Shown: in pieces, positions 28,668-36,695 of the stretch | Numbering within the stretch: the stretch's first letter is position 1 | How the letters are laid out: each line of letters opens with the position of its first letter | Origin: a bacterium | GTDB lineage: Bacteria; Planctomycetota; Planctomycetia; Isosphaerales; Isosphaeraceae | Length of the DNA: 64,000 nucleotides | Direction: 5' to 3' | Assembly (NCBI GenBank): GCA_016125085.1 | Contig: WGMM01000001.1 | Location: 62,001-126,000, forward strand | Program-made: the position numbers and the translations under genes | Notes under the pieces: generated by a model | Told to the model about the DNA's origin: nothing | Database searches by the model: none | The model's input: the letters and a program-made list of their open reading frames with translations, nothing else

Positions 28668-29462
28668 ATGATTCAGAACACATCACAGCACGGAATAATC
28701 AATCCCTTCTATGCACGCCGCATGGGAAAACCGGATGCAACGAGGCCAAAGAATTCTATGGGCGAGGCGTGTGACCAAGCCGTTTTTGCCAAGCTACCAC
28801 GTGCCCCGCGTAACGGAAGTCCCGTCCCACACCTGACCAGCCTCTATCACTTCCACCGTGCCGGAGACTATGGCGATCGCAGTTATCCGGGCAATTGTGG
28901 CGGCAATCTGATCAAAGACCTGCTCAGCTACTTCAAGCCCGGTATGGTGTTTGACCCCATGACAGGTTCCGGCACTTGCCGCGACGTGTGCGATGAAATG
29001 GGCGTCCCCTGCATGTCGTTCGACATCCACACAGGATTCGACGCGTGTGACCCGGCAGAGTTTCCAGGGCCGGACAGCTTTGATTTCATCTGGGCACATC
29101 CGGCCTACTGGCGGATGAAGCTCTATGCCGACGATCCACGGGATTTGTCACGTTCGCCCACCCTGGAGCATTTTCTCCGCCGCTACGGCCAGTTCATTCG
29201 CCATTGTGCCAATGCTCTGACACCGCATGGCAAGCTGGCCATCCTGATGGGCGACTATAGCGACCGCGATGAAGGCTATGTCCCATTGACCCATCACACA
29301 AAGCGACTCGCCTTTGCGGTAGGCCTCAGGCAGCACTGCACCGATATCATCCGGTTCAGCCATGGAGCCAGCAGTAGCAAGAAAGTCTACCGTTCGTCCT
29401 TCATACCCGGACTGCATGACACATGCATGATCTTTGAAAAACCACAAACCAAAAGGAGCTAA
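28668..29462 (+). CDS. Orphan DNA methyltransferase-like protein
   Basis: 264 residues from ATG 28668 (GAAAGGAAC upstream). A SAM-binding motif VFDPMTGSGTC and a catalytic-loop candidate IWAHPAYW (compare DPPY/NPPF-type motifs) identify a class I methyltransferase of the DNA N-methylase group. The His-Pro-Ala-Tyr version of the catalytic motif is atypical. No restriction gene is adjacent, so self-protection of the transferred element is a reasonable guess. Confidence 0.65.
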   Translation: MIQNTSQHGIINPFYARRMGKPDATRPKNSMGEACDQAVFAKLPRAPRNGSPVPHLTSLYHFHRAGDYGDRSYPGNCGGNLIKDLLSYFKPGMVFDPMTGSGTCRDVCDEMGVPCMSFDIHTGFDACDPAEFPGPDSFDFIWAHPAYWRMKLYADDPRDLSRSPTLEHFLRRYGQFIRHCANALTPHGKLAILMGDYSDRDEGYVPLTHHTKRLAFAVGLRQHCTDIIRFSHGASSSKKVYRSSFIPGLHDTCMIFEKPQTKRS

Positions 29463-29464
29463 CC

Positions 29465-29638
29465 ATGAAACATTTCCGCATCAGCGTCGATATCGACATC
29501 ACCGCCCAGGATGGTGAGCAAGCGGAAGGCCGTGCGTTCCTGCTGTTCTCTGATCTGGAGCAGCGACCATGGGTAAATGAAATCCTGCCCAATGGCATCC
29601 AGGAACGCCGTCCACTCACTTCAAGTAAAGGGGGGTGA
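29465..29638 (+). CDS. 57-residue hypothetical protein
   Basis: MKHFRISVDIDITAQDGEQA at its N-terminus; AAAGGAGC 5 bases before ATG 29465 overlaps the upstream stop. It has alternating beta-strand pattern and is co-transcribed with the methyltransferase. No family recognised. Confidence 0.5.
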   Translation: MKHFRISVDIDITAQDGEQAEGRAFLLFSDLEQRPWVNEILPNGIQERRPLTSSKGG

Positions 29639-29642
29639 CATC

Positions 29643-29771
29643 ATGGCCGAATCCACGCTCTCGCCAAAGTTCATCTTCGCCGCTGACCTGATCCAATGTA
29701 ACGGTTCTCCTATGGTGATCTGGCTGTATTCGTCGCTGGCACAAACGAGGAGGCATGACTCTCATGCGTGA
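29643..29771 (+). CDS. 42-residue hypothetical protein
   Basis: Begins MAESTLSPKFIFAADLIQ at ATG 29643, four bases after the previous stop, and overlaps the next gene by 8 bases. AAAGGGGG precedes it. Tight packing is the main support. Confidence 0.4.
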   Translation: MAESTLSPKFIFAADLIQCNGSPMVIWLYSSLAQTRRHDSHA

Positions 29772-29901
29772 TGATGATTTCTGGGACGATCTGTTTCATG
29801 GCTGCGCCTTCGCTGCATTCATTGATCAGGCCGCATGTGAAGGCGGGCCACCTGACCAGGAAGCCACCCGCCGCCGGGCCTATGCGTATTACGAACAGTA
29901 A
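29764..29901 (+). CDS. 45-residue acidic hypothetical protein
   Basis: Starts MRDDDFWDDLFHGCAFAAFI at ATG 29764 (GAGGCATGACTC just before). Strongly acidic N-terminus with aromatic residues, overlapping the preceding gene by 8 bases. Acidic mini-proteins on mobile DNA are sometimes antirestriction-like, but nothing here proves it. Confidence 0.4.
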   Translation: MRDDDFWDDLFHGCAFAAFIDQAACEGGPPDQEATRRRAYAYYEQ

Positions 29902-30224
29902 CTGGCAGCAAGGAACCGTCGAGACCGGTAGCTTGCGTTGTGCCGCTTCCGTGATGATTTCGCCGTCGATTTTCAAACGACCGGAATGATGCGGCTGTCG
30001 CATCTTCCCTGCCAGCCTTCCACTTTCGGCCATCTGCGGCCTTCTTCTTGCGGGGGCTTTAAGCCGCTCGTCATCGCCTGCAAGCTGCCAAGGTCGCTTT
30101 CCGGTGGAAGCCTTCGGCCTTTCGCTTGCAGGTGCGCGTAAACGCCGCTGACTCATGGTCGGCTTGTCTTTGCCCCCAGAAGGCCGCATGGAGTGGCCTG
30201 AAACGTAAAGACAAGGAGAATGCC
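29902..30224. other. 323-base gap with inverted repeat
   Basis: No convincing gene. It contains cctgcaagc (30077-30085) and its complement gcttgcagg (30124-30132), a 9-bp inverted repeat about 38 bases apart, which could form a hairpin between the two groups of small genes. Confidence 0.35.
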
Positions 30225-30374
30225 ATGCCTACCATCCTCGATCTACCTCTGTGTGACTCGACCGACTTCCTCGACTGGAACCCGGACGAAATACGCGACC
30301 TCGTCGGCCCGCCCTCCAACCGTTTCGATGACGAGTGTTTTGACGACGCAATCTATGGCGACCGCTTCGCGTAA
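30225..30374 (+). CDS. 49-residue acidic hypothetical protein
   Basis: MPTILDLPLCDSTDFLDWNP at the N-terminus, very acidic (Asp-rich) throughout. AAGGAGAATGCC gives ATG 30225 a ribosome site. No family recognised. Confidence 0.45.
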   Translation: MPTILDLPLCDSTDFLDWNPDEIRDLVGPPSNRFDDECFDDAIYGDRFA

Positions 30375-30410
30375 GCGGTCTGCCACATCACAGCGAAAGG
30401 AGTCGCACCA

Positions 30411-30458
30411 TGACAAGCACTGCAAGCATATTTTACGCACTGAGGAGGAATGTATGAG
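30411..30458 (+). CDS. 15-residue possible leader peptide
   Basis: MTSTASIFYALRRNV, AAAGGAG upstream of ATG 30411; its stop overlaps the ATG of the next gene (ATGTATGA) and its last codons contain that gene's GAGGAGG site. A coupling leader is plausible. Confidence 0.3.
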
Positions 30459-30783
30459 CGATCACACCATCGAGATCACCGAAGATGAATTCGACCAATG
30501 GTTCCCGCTGGTCCCGAATCATCTGAATCCCCAAGCAAGCTGGACTATCGGTGATGGCCCCGGATGCCTCTTTGAAACCTACGGTGAAGAACTGGAATTT
30601 GTCCGAGGACAGAACGTCCTGTTTGTCTGGACACTCATCGACGGTGATGATGGTGACATGTACTTGGTAAGCGGCTTTCATCGCGTCAACCGGGTTGGTT
30701 ATCTCATCAGCAGCAAACCAATTCCGGAGGGCAAATTTATACAGGTGCATCTGCCGATGCCAACTGTCGAGAACGAGCTATAA
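30454..30783 (+). CDS. Hypothetical protein
   Basis: 109 residues from ATG 30454, with GAGGAGG upstream. Acidic N-terminus (MSDHTIEITEDEFDQW) and a beta-rich body. Last gene of the plus-strand small-gene cluster. No family recognised. Confidence 0.55.
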   Translation: MSDHTIEITEDEFDQWFPLVPNHLNPQASWTIGDGPGCLFETYGEELEFVRGQNVLFVWTLIDGDDGDMYLVSGFHRVNRVGYLISSKPIPEGKFIQVHLPMPTVENEL

Positions 30784-30911
30784 ATAGCTCGGCTCTGAAC
30801 ACCGCAAACGCCCCACTCGCGATACGGCATTCGTGCATCATGAGAACGTTCCGCAACGGAGTGATAACCTCTCCCAAATAACGATCTCAGGTAGTGGATC
30901 AGCCAACGATT

Positions 30912-31007
30912 CCGAATCCGGCAACAGGTCGGATTCGGCTGCCGCATTCCCTGAAACGGCGAGCCTTGTGAGCCGCACGGAAAAAGCATCATCAGGCGTG
31001 ATGATGC
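30912..31007 (-). terminator. Terminator of the DGR operon
   Basis: On the minus strand gcatcatca-cgcc-tgatgatgc (30986-31007) is a perfect 9-bp stem with a 4-base loop followed by TTTTT, a clear intrinsic terminator about 230 bases past the reverse-transcriptase stop. A second 9-bp inverted repeat, ccgaatccg / cggattcgg (30912-30938), lies just beyond. Confidence 0.7.
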
Positions 31008-31101
31008 TGTCAGAATCCCGAAAAAGCCATCAGAATACCGCATGAAAGTTGAAGAGTGAAAAGGCGGAATTCTGAGCAAGCAAAGTAATCAAAAATGTTC
31101 A

Positions 31102-31161
31102 GGCGTCTTCCCTATGCACTGCATAGGCTGGATTTCCCGGGGAAATCAGCGGAAAGACGCC
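31102..31161. other. Predicted three-way-junction structure 3' of the RT gene
   Basis: Nested complementarity: closing stem ggcgtctt (31102-31109) / aagacgcc (31154-31161), then two hairpins, cctatgc-act-gcatagg (31111-31127) and gatttcc-cgg-ggaaatc (31131-31147). It lies about 75 bases past the RT stop. As RNA it could be a 3' end structure; as DNA a cruciform. Function unknown. Confidence 0.5.
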
Positions 31162-31235
31162 GTTCTACGTCAGCGGCAAATGCCTACTCCATCCTTGCCG
31201 CGTGTGCGTGGGCTTTGCGATCGTCCCACAAGCTG

Positions 31236-32378
31236 CTACCGAACGATCCATTTGTGGTTCTCGATGTCCGAATGCATAAACAAGCTGTTTGCAAACCTGC
31301 AGATCGACTGCCTCTGCCGGTACCCATCCACGTGTCGCAGCAATCCAAGCGTGCTATTAACGCTTTGTGCGATATGCTGGAGCGATTCCCGGCCAAATGG
31401 ATCAGGCATTGCCTGCCAGGCCCGGATACGCTTTTGGCAATTGGCCACACTGGAACGACGAAGGTAACACCTGCCTGGCTTAATGATATAGCCCGTGAAG
31501 TTGATCCCATCAGCGATCCGCCCAGAGACCACCTTCGTCGGATGGACAGTGAGCCGAAGAGATGCCCGCAAAAATGACGTCATCGCCACCTGCATGTCCC
31601 GCAGTTCCTTCGAGCATGAGACAATCACAATGAAATCGTCCACGTAACGGCCATACCTGCGTGCTTTGAGCCTGTGCTTTACGAACTGGTCGAATGGGTC
31701 GAGATAGACGTTGGCGAAAAACTGGCTGGTAAGATTGCCAATCGGCAAACCTTTGCCTTGCTCTGCCTTAAGAAAGCTCTTGTGCGGTGGAACGGTATCG
31801 AACAGTGCCCGTGACGAACGAAATTCCGCTGCTGGTCTAGGATCGTGCAACACCACCAATGTGACCAACGTCCGAAGCCATGGCTCCGCAATCTTTGAAT
31901 GCAATAATCCGAGCAGAATGCCGTGGTCGATACTGTTGAAGAAGTTGGCGATGTCCAGCTTGAGGTAAAAGCCTGGCCGGGTCCAGCCGTGTGTGACGCT
32001 GCGTGCAAATTCCGTTACCCGGTCTCTGGCAAACAATGTCCCTCGCCCCGGAAGGCAGGCATAAGAATCGTAAATAAAGCCCCGAATGAATCGCTCCGAG
32101 ACCAGATTGTAGGTCAAATGATGGACAACGCGGTCCCGAAACCCGGACGCCCAAATCTCCCGGCATTTGGGAAAAGTGACCACGAATGCGCGGCTGCGTC
32201 CAATCTGATACTCGCCGCTGCACAAATCTTGCCAAAGACCATACAAATTGGCTTCAAGGTCAATCTCAAACGCCAACTGGTCGAAGCTGTTCCGCTTGTG
32301 GCGGCGACACGAAATATAGGCATCAACGACCTGTTCGAAGGTGGGGCCGCTTTCAAGCGTTCGGGGAAGCGGTTCCAT
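31236..32378 (-). CDS. Reverse transcriptase of a diversity-generating retroelement
   Basis: 380 residues from ATG 32378 (a GTG at 32390 is possible). RT motifs: FYLKLDIANFF (about 138-147), GLPIGNLTSQ (about 210-219) and the catalytic YVDDF (about 245-249). GNLTSQ in place of the retroviral-type QGxxxSP is diagnostic of DGR reverse transcriptases. It copies TR RNA with errors at adenines, and the cDNA replaces the VR. Its start overlaps the 3' end of the TR. Order VP, avd, TR, RT on one strand is a standard DGR layout. Confidence 0.95.
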   Translation of the reverse strand: MEPLPRTLESGPTFEQVVDAYISCRRHKRNSFDQLAFEIDLEANLYGLWQDLCSGEYQIGRSRAFVVTFPKCREIWASGFRDRVVHHLTYNLVSERFIRGFIYDSYACLPGRGTLFARDRVTEFARSVTHGWTRPGFYLKLDIANFFNSIDHGILLGLLHSKIAEPWLRTLVTLVVLHDPRPAAEFRSSRALFDTVPPHKSFLKAEQGKGLPIGNLTSQFFANVYLDPFDQFVKHRLKARRYGRYVDDFIVIVSCSKELRDMQVAMTSFLRASLRLTVHPTKVVSGRIADGINFTGYIIKPGRCYLRRSSVANCQKRIRAWQAMPDPFGRESLQHIAQSVNSTLGLLRHVDGYRQRQSICRFANSLFMHSDIENHKWIVR

Positions 32379-32488
32379 CTCCGGGCACACCTGACGTAGT
32401 TGTTGTTGTTCTTATTGTTGTTGTTCTGGTTGCCGTCACTGAAGCGGATTCTCCTCGCGTTGTTATTGTTGTGCTCCGACGAGGACCA
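32376..32488 (-). repeat. DGR template repeat (TR)
   Basis: 113 bases, non-coding template, lying between avd and RT. On the coding strand it is rich in AAC codons, the typical adenine-rich design that allows wide substitution. It aligns without gaps to the VR 744 bases away. By hand count 41 positions are A on this strand, and 15 of these differ in the VR. The 21 bases at its 3' end (32376-32396) are identical to the VR and would include the IMH-like priming region. Confidence 0.96.
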
Positions 32489-32659
32489 TTCGCCCAGTCC
32501 TTGCGGCAGACAGCCGCTTGATGACGATCTCTTGGCAGCTGGCAGGGTCGCCCCGGCCTTCGCCTTCCAGATGGCACGTTAAAGCCATCCTTCTTCTCTG
32601 GTTGGAAAGCAAAGCCTTCCAACCGCCGCCATCCGAGATGAAAATGCTCACCAGGGCGG

Positions 32660-33031
32660 TCACGATGACACGTCCTGTTCCGGCACCGTCTTCCCCGAAC
32701 TCCGTTTCCAGCCCTGGGCCTGCTGGCCGAGGCGCTGCGTTAATTCCACCAGCCGTGCGTAGTGTTTGCGCTGCATGATCTTCATGTCGTGGCAAAGGCG
32801 AATAAGCACACTGATGACCTGTATGCGTTCCAGAATCGCGTCAATGTGGTCAGCCCGATCGCGGGTGCTGTTGGCACGGTAAATGAACACCACAAGACCG
32901 ACGATCTCATCCTTGATATTCTGGCCCAGCGTGTATTTGTACTCGCGAGGAAAGGATTTGGTGCCCTGCATCGCCGCCAGCAGCAGGTCATACGTGGCTT
33001 TATAGATGGGAAGATGTTCATAGCGTGCCAT
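32660..33031 (-). CDS. avd: DGR accessory variability determinant (Avd)
   Basis: 123 residues, all alpha, basic, with the four-helix-bundle pattern of Avd/S23-like proteins (YEHLPIYKATYDLLLAAMQG at the start, FPREYKYTLGQNIKDE next). Avd forms a pentamer that binds the RT and TR RNA and is needed for mutagenic retrohoming. Position between VR and TR is canonical. Confidence 0.9.
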   Translation of the reverse strand: MARYEHLPIYKATYDLLLAAMQGTKSFPREYKYTLGQNIKDEIVGLVVFIYRANSTRDRADHIDAILERIQVISVLIRLCHDMKIMQRKHYARLVELTQRLGQQAQGWKRSSGKTVPEQDVSS

Positions 33032-33052
33032 GCGAAACCCAAAATGCCGCGA

Positions 33053-33090
33053 GCGCCGCTATCGCGGCGCGATGCCGCTGATGCGGCATC
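33053..33090 (-). promoter_or_regulatory. Tandem hairpins downstream of the VR
   Basis: Two perfect stem-loops 29 or more bases after the VR: gatgccgc-tgat-gcggcatc (33071-33090, 8 bp) and gcgccgc-tatc-gcggcgc (33053-33070, 7 bp). On the coding strand the second loop is GATA, fitting the GRNA tetraloop known from DGR target-recognition hairpins. They lie between the VR and avd. Confidence 0.6.
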
Positions 33091-33118
33091 CAATGATTGA
33101 ATGACTCAATGACTAAGT

Positions 33119-35704
33119 TCATCTCCGGGCACACCTGACGCGGGGGTTGCCGTTCTTAACGTTGTTGCTCTGGAAGCCGTCACTGAAGCGGATACTCCTC
33201 GCGCCGTTATTGCCGTGCTCCGACGAGGACCAATAGAATTGCCCGCCAAGCAGGAAATTGTCGATTGCTAATCTGTTTTGCCACATCACGTATAGTTCGC
33301 CCTGGGCAGGCAGGTACCAGTCGTCCTTGCCGTGGATGTTGAGCGATTCGCAGGCCTGCGCCGCCAGGTGCGGCTGCGTGCCAGCAGCAGAAGAGCTATC
33401 GGCTGTATTCAGGAACGCCGAGTTGCCCTTGCCTTCATTGCATGCGGCAACCGCGTTAGGAGAGTTGGTCGTACAATTCGCCAGCGGCGTATCCAGCCAG
33501 TTGCTGCTGCCATCATTCCATTGACGCAGCGTGCGTGTGCCCGTGCAGGCCGATCCATCCCATGTCTGGCCAAGATCGCAGCGTGTCACGAACATCGGCA
33601 CGTTGCCATCCGGTGAGTTGCCCGCATAGACCGATCCGTCAGCACACACCGTGCCAACTGCTGGTGCCCCTGCACAAGGATCAGTGATGCCTGTAAAACT
33701 CAGGCTGGCCTGGGCGATGGTGATCACGGCTTGTTTGCCATCGCCGGTGATGCTGGCCCCGTTCGCGTTCAGCCCAATAACAGTTAAACTCGTATTCCCC
33801 ACATCTGCTGCCTGAAGCACATAACCAAAGGTCAGGTCATCGCTGCCGCTGCCGCCGGTCAGCGCTGCTACACGGCTGTTACCGCCAATGGTGAGATTTA
33901 GTTGCGGCGTGCCGCCCGAGACGGTGACTGCCTTGCTGAACTTGAGGCTGACAGACAGCGTCTGGCCGATGGCCGTGGCATCCGCGGTTACACGCGGTGC
34001 CTGCACCGGATACGGAGCCGCTTTGCTCTCATTCAGCGGCGAGGCGATTCGCTCAATCTGGCTACTCACGGTGCTGCCATGGGTGTTATAGGTCGGACTT
34101 CCGGTCGCCACTGCGGCAACGGCCCCCGAACTGCTCTGGGCCATCTGGCTGGCGCTAAGCGATGCTGAACCAGAGGCGGCCCCGGCGAACGTCACAGCCC
34201 CGTCACGCACGCGCACTGTGCTGGTACTGCCATCGGAGACGACATCGATATCGGTGCCAAGCAAGGTGATGGTGCCGCCCGGCACGTTGACCGTCACATT
34301 CGTGCTGCCGGAGATGTACTGGGCAGTACCGGTAATCAGCGTCACCACGCCCGGTTCGATCCGCACCTGCGAGTTCTGGCCGATGGTCAGGATGCCGCCA
34401 TCAGTCAGGCGAATACGGGCAATGGCTCCTGCCGAATTGGCCACCGTTACCGTTGCAGGCATGTTGAAGGAAAGGCCAGCAGCCAGGGCGAGCGTGCCTT
34501 CATCGGTCACCGCCGAGTTGCTGCCGCTGGTCTCGGTCACGACAAGGCCGGTGCTGAGGCGTTTACGTACCTGGATACGAATGGTGTTCTCACGCCGTAC
34601 ACGGTCATACACACGATCGGCAACGCTTTGAAGCCCGGTGCGTTTGCGGAACTGATCTGCTAAAGGCTCGTCAAAGTTCATCCGTATCCGCATGGCAAAA
34701 CGCAGGTCAGGGTCGCGCATATTCTCATCGGTCACCCCTCCTGAGAAGACGAGGGCGGGGACGGGGGACCATTCGACCGTGGCGTTGAGGCCGTAAATGT
34801 CTTTAACGCCCAGCAGCGAGTCCCAGGTATAGGCACGGACAAACCCGGTCAGCTCCGGATACTCTGGCAACTGCCCCGAAACCTCCACATCCCAGCCAGC
34901 AAGGGCACGCGATTCATACAAGGCATCGATGGTCCGCCATTTGGACAGGGGCTGATAACGGTTGGCGGCAATGCCGTAGCGGTCCGTCCTTGCATCCACC
35001 CCCAGGCTCACCCGGTTATGGTTCTGGTCGAACTGATGGTCAAAGAACATGTTGGCCCCGACCAGCAGCGTGTCATTGTTCAAGAGCTTGCGGTAGGCCA
35101 AACCGAAATTAACCGTATCATCGGCATCCCCATCATCGGTATCGAGCGTCTCACGCTGCCAGGAGACCTGGTTGAACAGGAAGTGGCCGCCTTTGCGATC
35201 TTCCCACCAGGGCTGGATGCTCATGATGGAGAACTGGCCGTTGGTGTCGGTGATGCCACCCTCGACCTCGATGCGGCTTAAATAGGGCAGGCCCGAACCG
35301 CGTGCTAAAGCAAGCCCTTCGCCTAGCAGCGTGTCGGCAAAGGTGCGCTTGAGCCCTTCGCCAAAGTCAAGCGATGACGATTCGCCCAGCAGGAACTGAC
35401 CGCAGAGCGACCGCACCGAAAACGGCAGGTCAAACCCAAGGCCCCGTGCTTTCCACTGGCGCTGTACTTCTTCATCGCCCAGTCGGGAAAGCACCCTGCA
35501 GGATTCTCGCAAGGCGGCATCGCCCTGCGCGTGGCCATCGGTGGCACTGATGCGCTCCAATACGCTGAAGGCTTCGGAGACCGTTTCGGTATCCGGTGAG
35601 GGAGACGCAGGCTGCGGGGACGCCAGCGCCACCGCCGCACACAGGCCCAGCAGGCAAACGCCAGCGGCAGCCAGCAAGGAAAAATGACGCAGGCGACTAG
35701 CCAT
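33119..35704 (-). CDS. DGR variable target: inverse-autotransporter/FecR/lectin-fold surface protein
   Basis: 861 residues from ATG 35704 (the frame is open to 35719). A signal peptide (residues about 1-29, ending CAAVALASPQ) precedes an inverse-autotransporter-like beta-domain, about 85-350 (FNQVSWQRE, GANMFFDHQFDQNHNRVSLG). A FecR-like segment follows, about 400-530 (IRLTDGGILTIGQNSQVRIE), then a repetitive beta-domain about 560-690. The C-terminal DUF1566/Lcl lectin-like domain (WYLPAQGELYVMW ... FYWSSSEHG) contains the VR in its last 38 codons. It should be exported and display the diversified tip outside the cell. It is the first gene of the DGR operon. Confidence 0.9.
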   Translation of the reverse strand: MASRLRHFSLLAAAGVCLLGLCAAVALASPQPASPSPDTETVSEAFSVLERISATDGHAQGDAALRESCRVLSRLGDEEVQRQWKARGLGFDLPFSVRSLCGQFLLGESSSLDFGEGLKRTFADTLLGEGLALARGSGLPYLSRIEVEGGITDTNGQFSIMSIQPWWEDRKGGHFLFNQVSWQRETLDTDDGDADDTVNFGLAYRKLLNNDTLLVGANMFFDHQFDQNHNRVSLGVDARTDRYGIAANRYQPLSKWRTIDALYESRALAGWDVEVSGQLPEYPELTGFVRAYTWDSLLGVKDIYGLNATVEWSPVPALVFSGGVTDENMRDPDLRFAMRIRMNFDEPLADQFRKRTGLQSVADRVYDRVRRENTIRIQVRKRLSTGLVVTETSGSNSAVTDEGTLALAAGLSFNMPATVTVANSAGAIARIRLTDGGILTIGQNSQVRIEPGVVTLITGTAQYISGSTNVTVNVPGGTITLLGTDIDVVSDGSTSTVRVRDGAVTFAGAASGSASLSASQMAQSSSGAVAAVATGSPTYNTHGSTVSSQIERIASPLNESKAAPYPVQAPRVTADATAIGQTLSVSLKFSKAVTVSGGTPQLNLTIGGNSRVAALTGGSGSDDLTFGYVLQAADVGNTSLTVIGLNANGASITGDGKQAVITIAQASLSFTGITDPCAGAPAVGTVCADGSVYAGNSPDGNVPMFVTRCDLGQTWDGSACTGTRTLRQWNDGSSNWLDTPLANCTTNSPNAVAACNEGKGNSAFLNTADSSSAAGTQPHLAAQACESLNIHGKDDWYLPAQGELYVMWQNRLAIDNFLLGGQFYWSSSEHGNNGARSIRFSDGFQSNNVKNGNPRVRCARR
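33120..33232 (-). repeat. DGR variable repeat (VR)
   Basis: Final 113 bases of the target gene before its stop. Aligned with the TR it shows 16 substitutions by hand count, 15 at TR adenines and one T-to-C (32398). Nine amino acids differ, all but one at TR Asn or Arg codons, for example Asn to Phe, Pro and Val. Conserved flanking residues (WSSSEH and VRCARR) frame the variable face. Confidence 0.96.
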
Positions 35705-36222
35705 GCGAATCTGAAACAATCATCAACATGATTAGCACATTAGCCGTAAATGATTGCATGCGCCACATAAATCTTGCGAGTTGTGCACTGGGTTTGCCTT
35801 TTCGGGGCAGCTGACTTTACCAGTTCAGGCAAAGCGTTTTCTGTTGGAAAAGGCATCTCGATCATCTGCCAGTATTCCATAGCCGCATGGCTCATTCTTT
35901 ACCTTTATCAGTTAGCGATTCACCTTAGATTGCCAACCCGTCGCATCTGCGTGATTCGCACCGGAAACAATTGTGAACGGACTGCATTGGTTAATTTGTT
36001 GACGACATTTACGACGCCAGAGCCCTCTATTCTATGCACAGCAAACACCTGTAAAACTGAGGCTTTTAACATTTTTGCAATGCAATAAAACAAGGATTTT
36101 AGCGGCTTTGCTGTGCGTCAAAACGCCAAAACCCGCACTCAGCCTATTGCGCGAAATGGTTAATTCGTGCTAATGTCGTTAATAAAGGTTAACGAATAAC
36201 CTTGCAGATCAGGGAGGATCAC
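35705..36222. promoter_or_regulatory. Divergent promoter region between DGR and transfer/methylase genes
   Basis: 518 bases without a convincing gene, AT-rich. Near the plus-strand gene it has cgttaa (36177-36182) / ttaacg (36189-36194) and other GTTAAT-type motifs (35989-35994, 36158-36164). Promoters for both directions are expected here. Confidence 0.45.
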
Positions 36223-36678
36223 ATGACAGATATCGAAGACAAAGACGGCAAGGAAATGCCGACAGGACGCCCGGACGACATGTCACCGGTTGCGACTGCA
36301 CCACAAGGTGAACAGGACGCCTATCGCCATGGCAAACCAATGAGCTTTGCCGAAAGAGTGCGCCGAGAACGCAGGCCGCTCATAGCCTCAGACCCGTTTG
36401 CCATCGCGGGCGACATGGAGGCCGGGGTCCGTTTGTTTGAAGGCAAGCAGGACCGGCTGATGATGATCAAGTTCGAGGAGAAGCCTGGAAGCGAAGTACT
36501 TAATCGCATGAAGGAGTACGGATTCCGCTGGAATCCAAGGGACATGGTCTGGGTTCATCCGGTCCGCCCAGACAATGAGCATAGCATCCGCGTCGAAGCC
36601 AGGCGGTTATACCAAGAGGTGCGGTCTATGCTGCGCGAGGCCAAGGGCATTGAAAACAATCAGGAAATTCCGTTTTAA
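36223..36678 (+). CDS. Hypothetical protein with aromatic FRWN motif
   Basis: 151 residues from ATG 36223 (AGGGAGGATC before it). The N-terminal half is charged; the C-terminal half has MKEYGFRWNPRDMVWVHP, a GFRW...W pattern found in small domains of mobile-element polyvalent proteins. No specific function. Confidence 0.6.
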   Translation: MTDIEDKDGKEMPTGRPDDMSPVATAPQGEQDAYRHGKPMSFAERVRRERRPLIASDPFAIAGDMEAGVRLFEGKQDRLMMIKFEEKPGSEVLNRMKEYGFRWNPRDMVWVHPVRPDNEHSIRVEARRLYQEVRSMLREAKGIENNQEIPF

Positions 36679-36695
36679 CCGCAAGGAGACGAAAG

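Noticed and set aside
31095..31577. Plus-strand open frame opposite the reverse transcriptase 3' end
   Set aside because: Overlaps the RT coding region and the structured element; no supporting start signal or family.
31236..32378. Group II intron or retron reverse transcriptase
   Set aside because: The GNLTSQ motif, Avd partner and TR/VR pair identify a DGR; there is no maturase domain or intron RNA structure.
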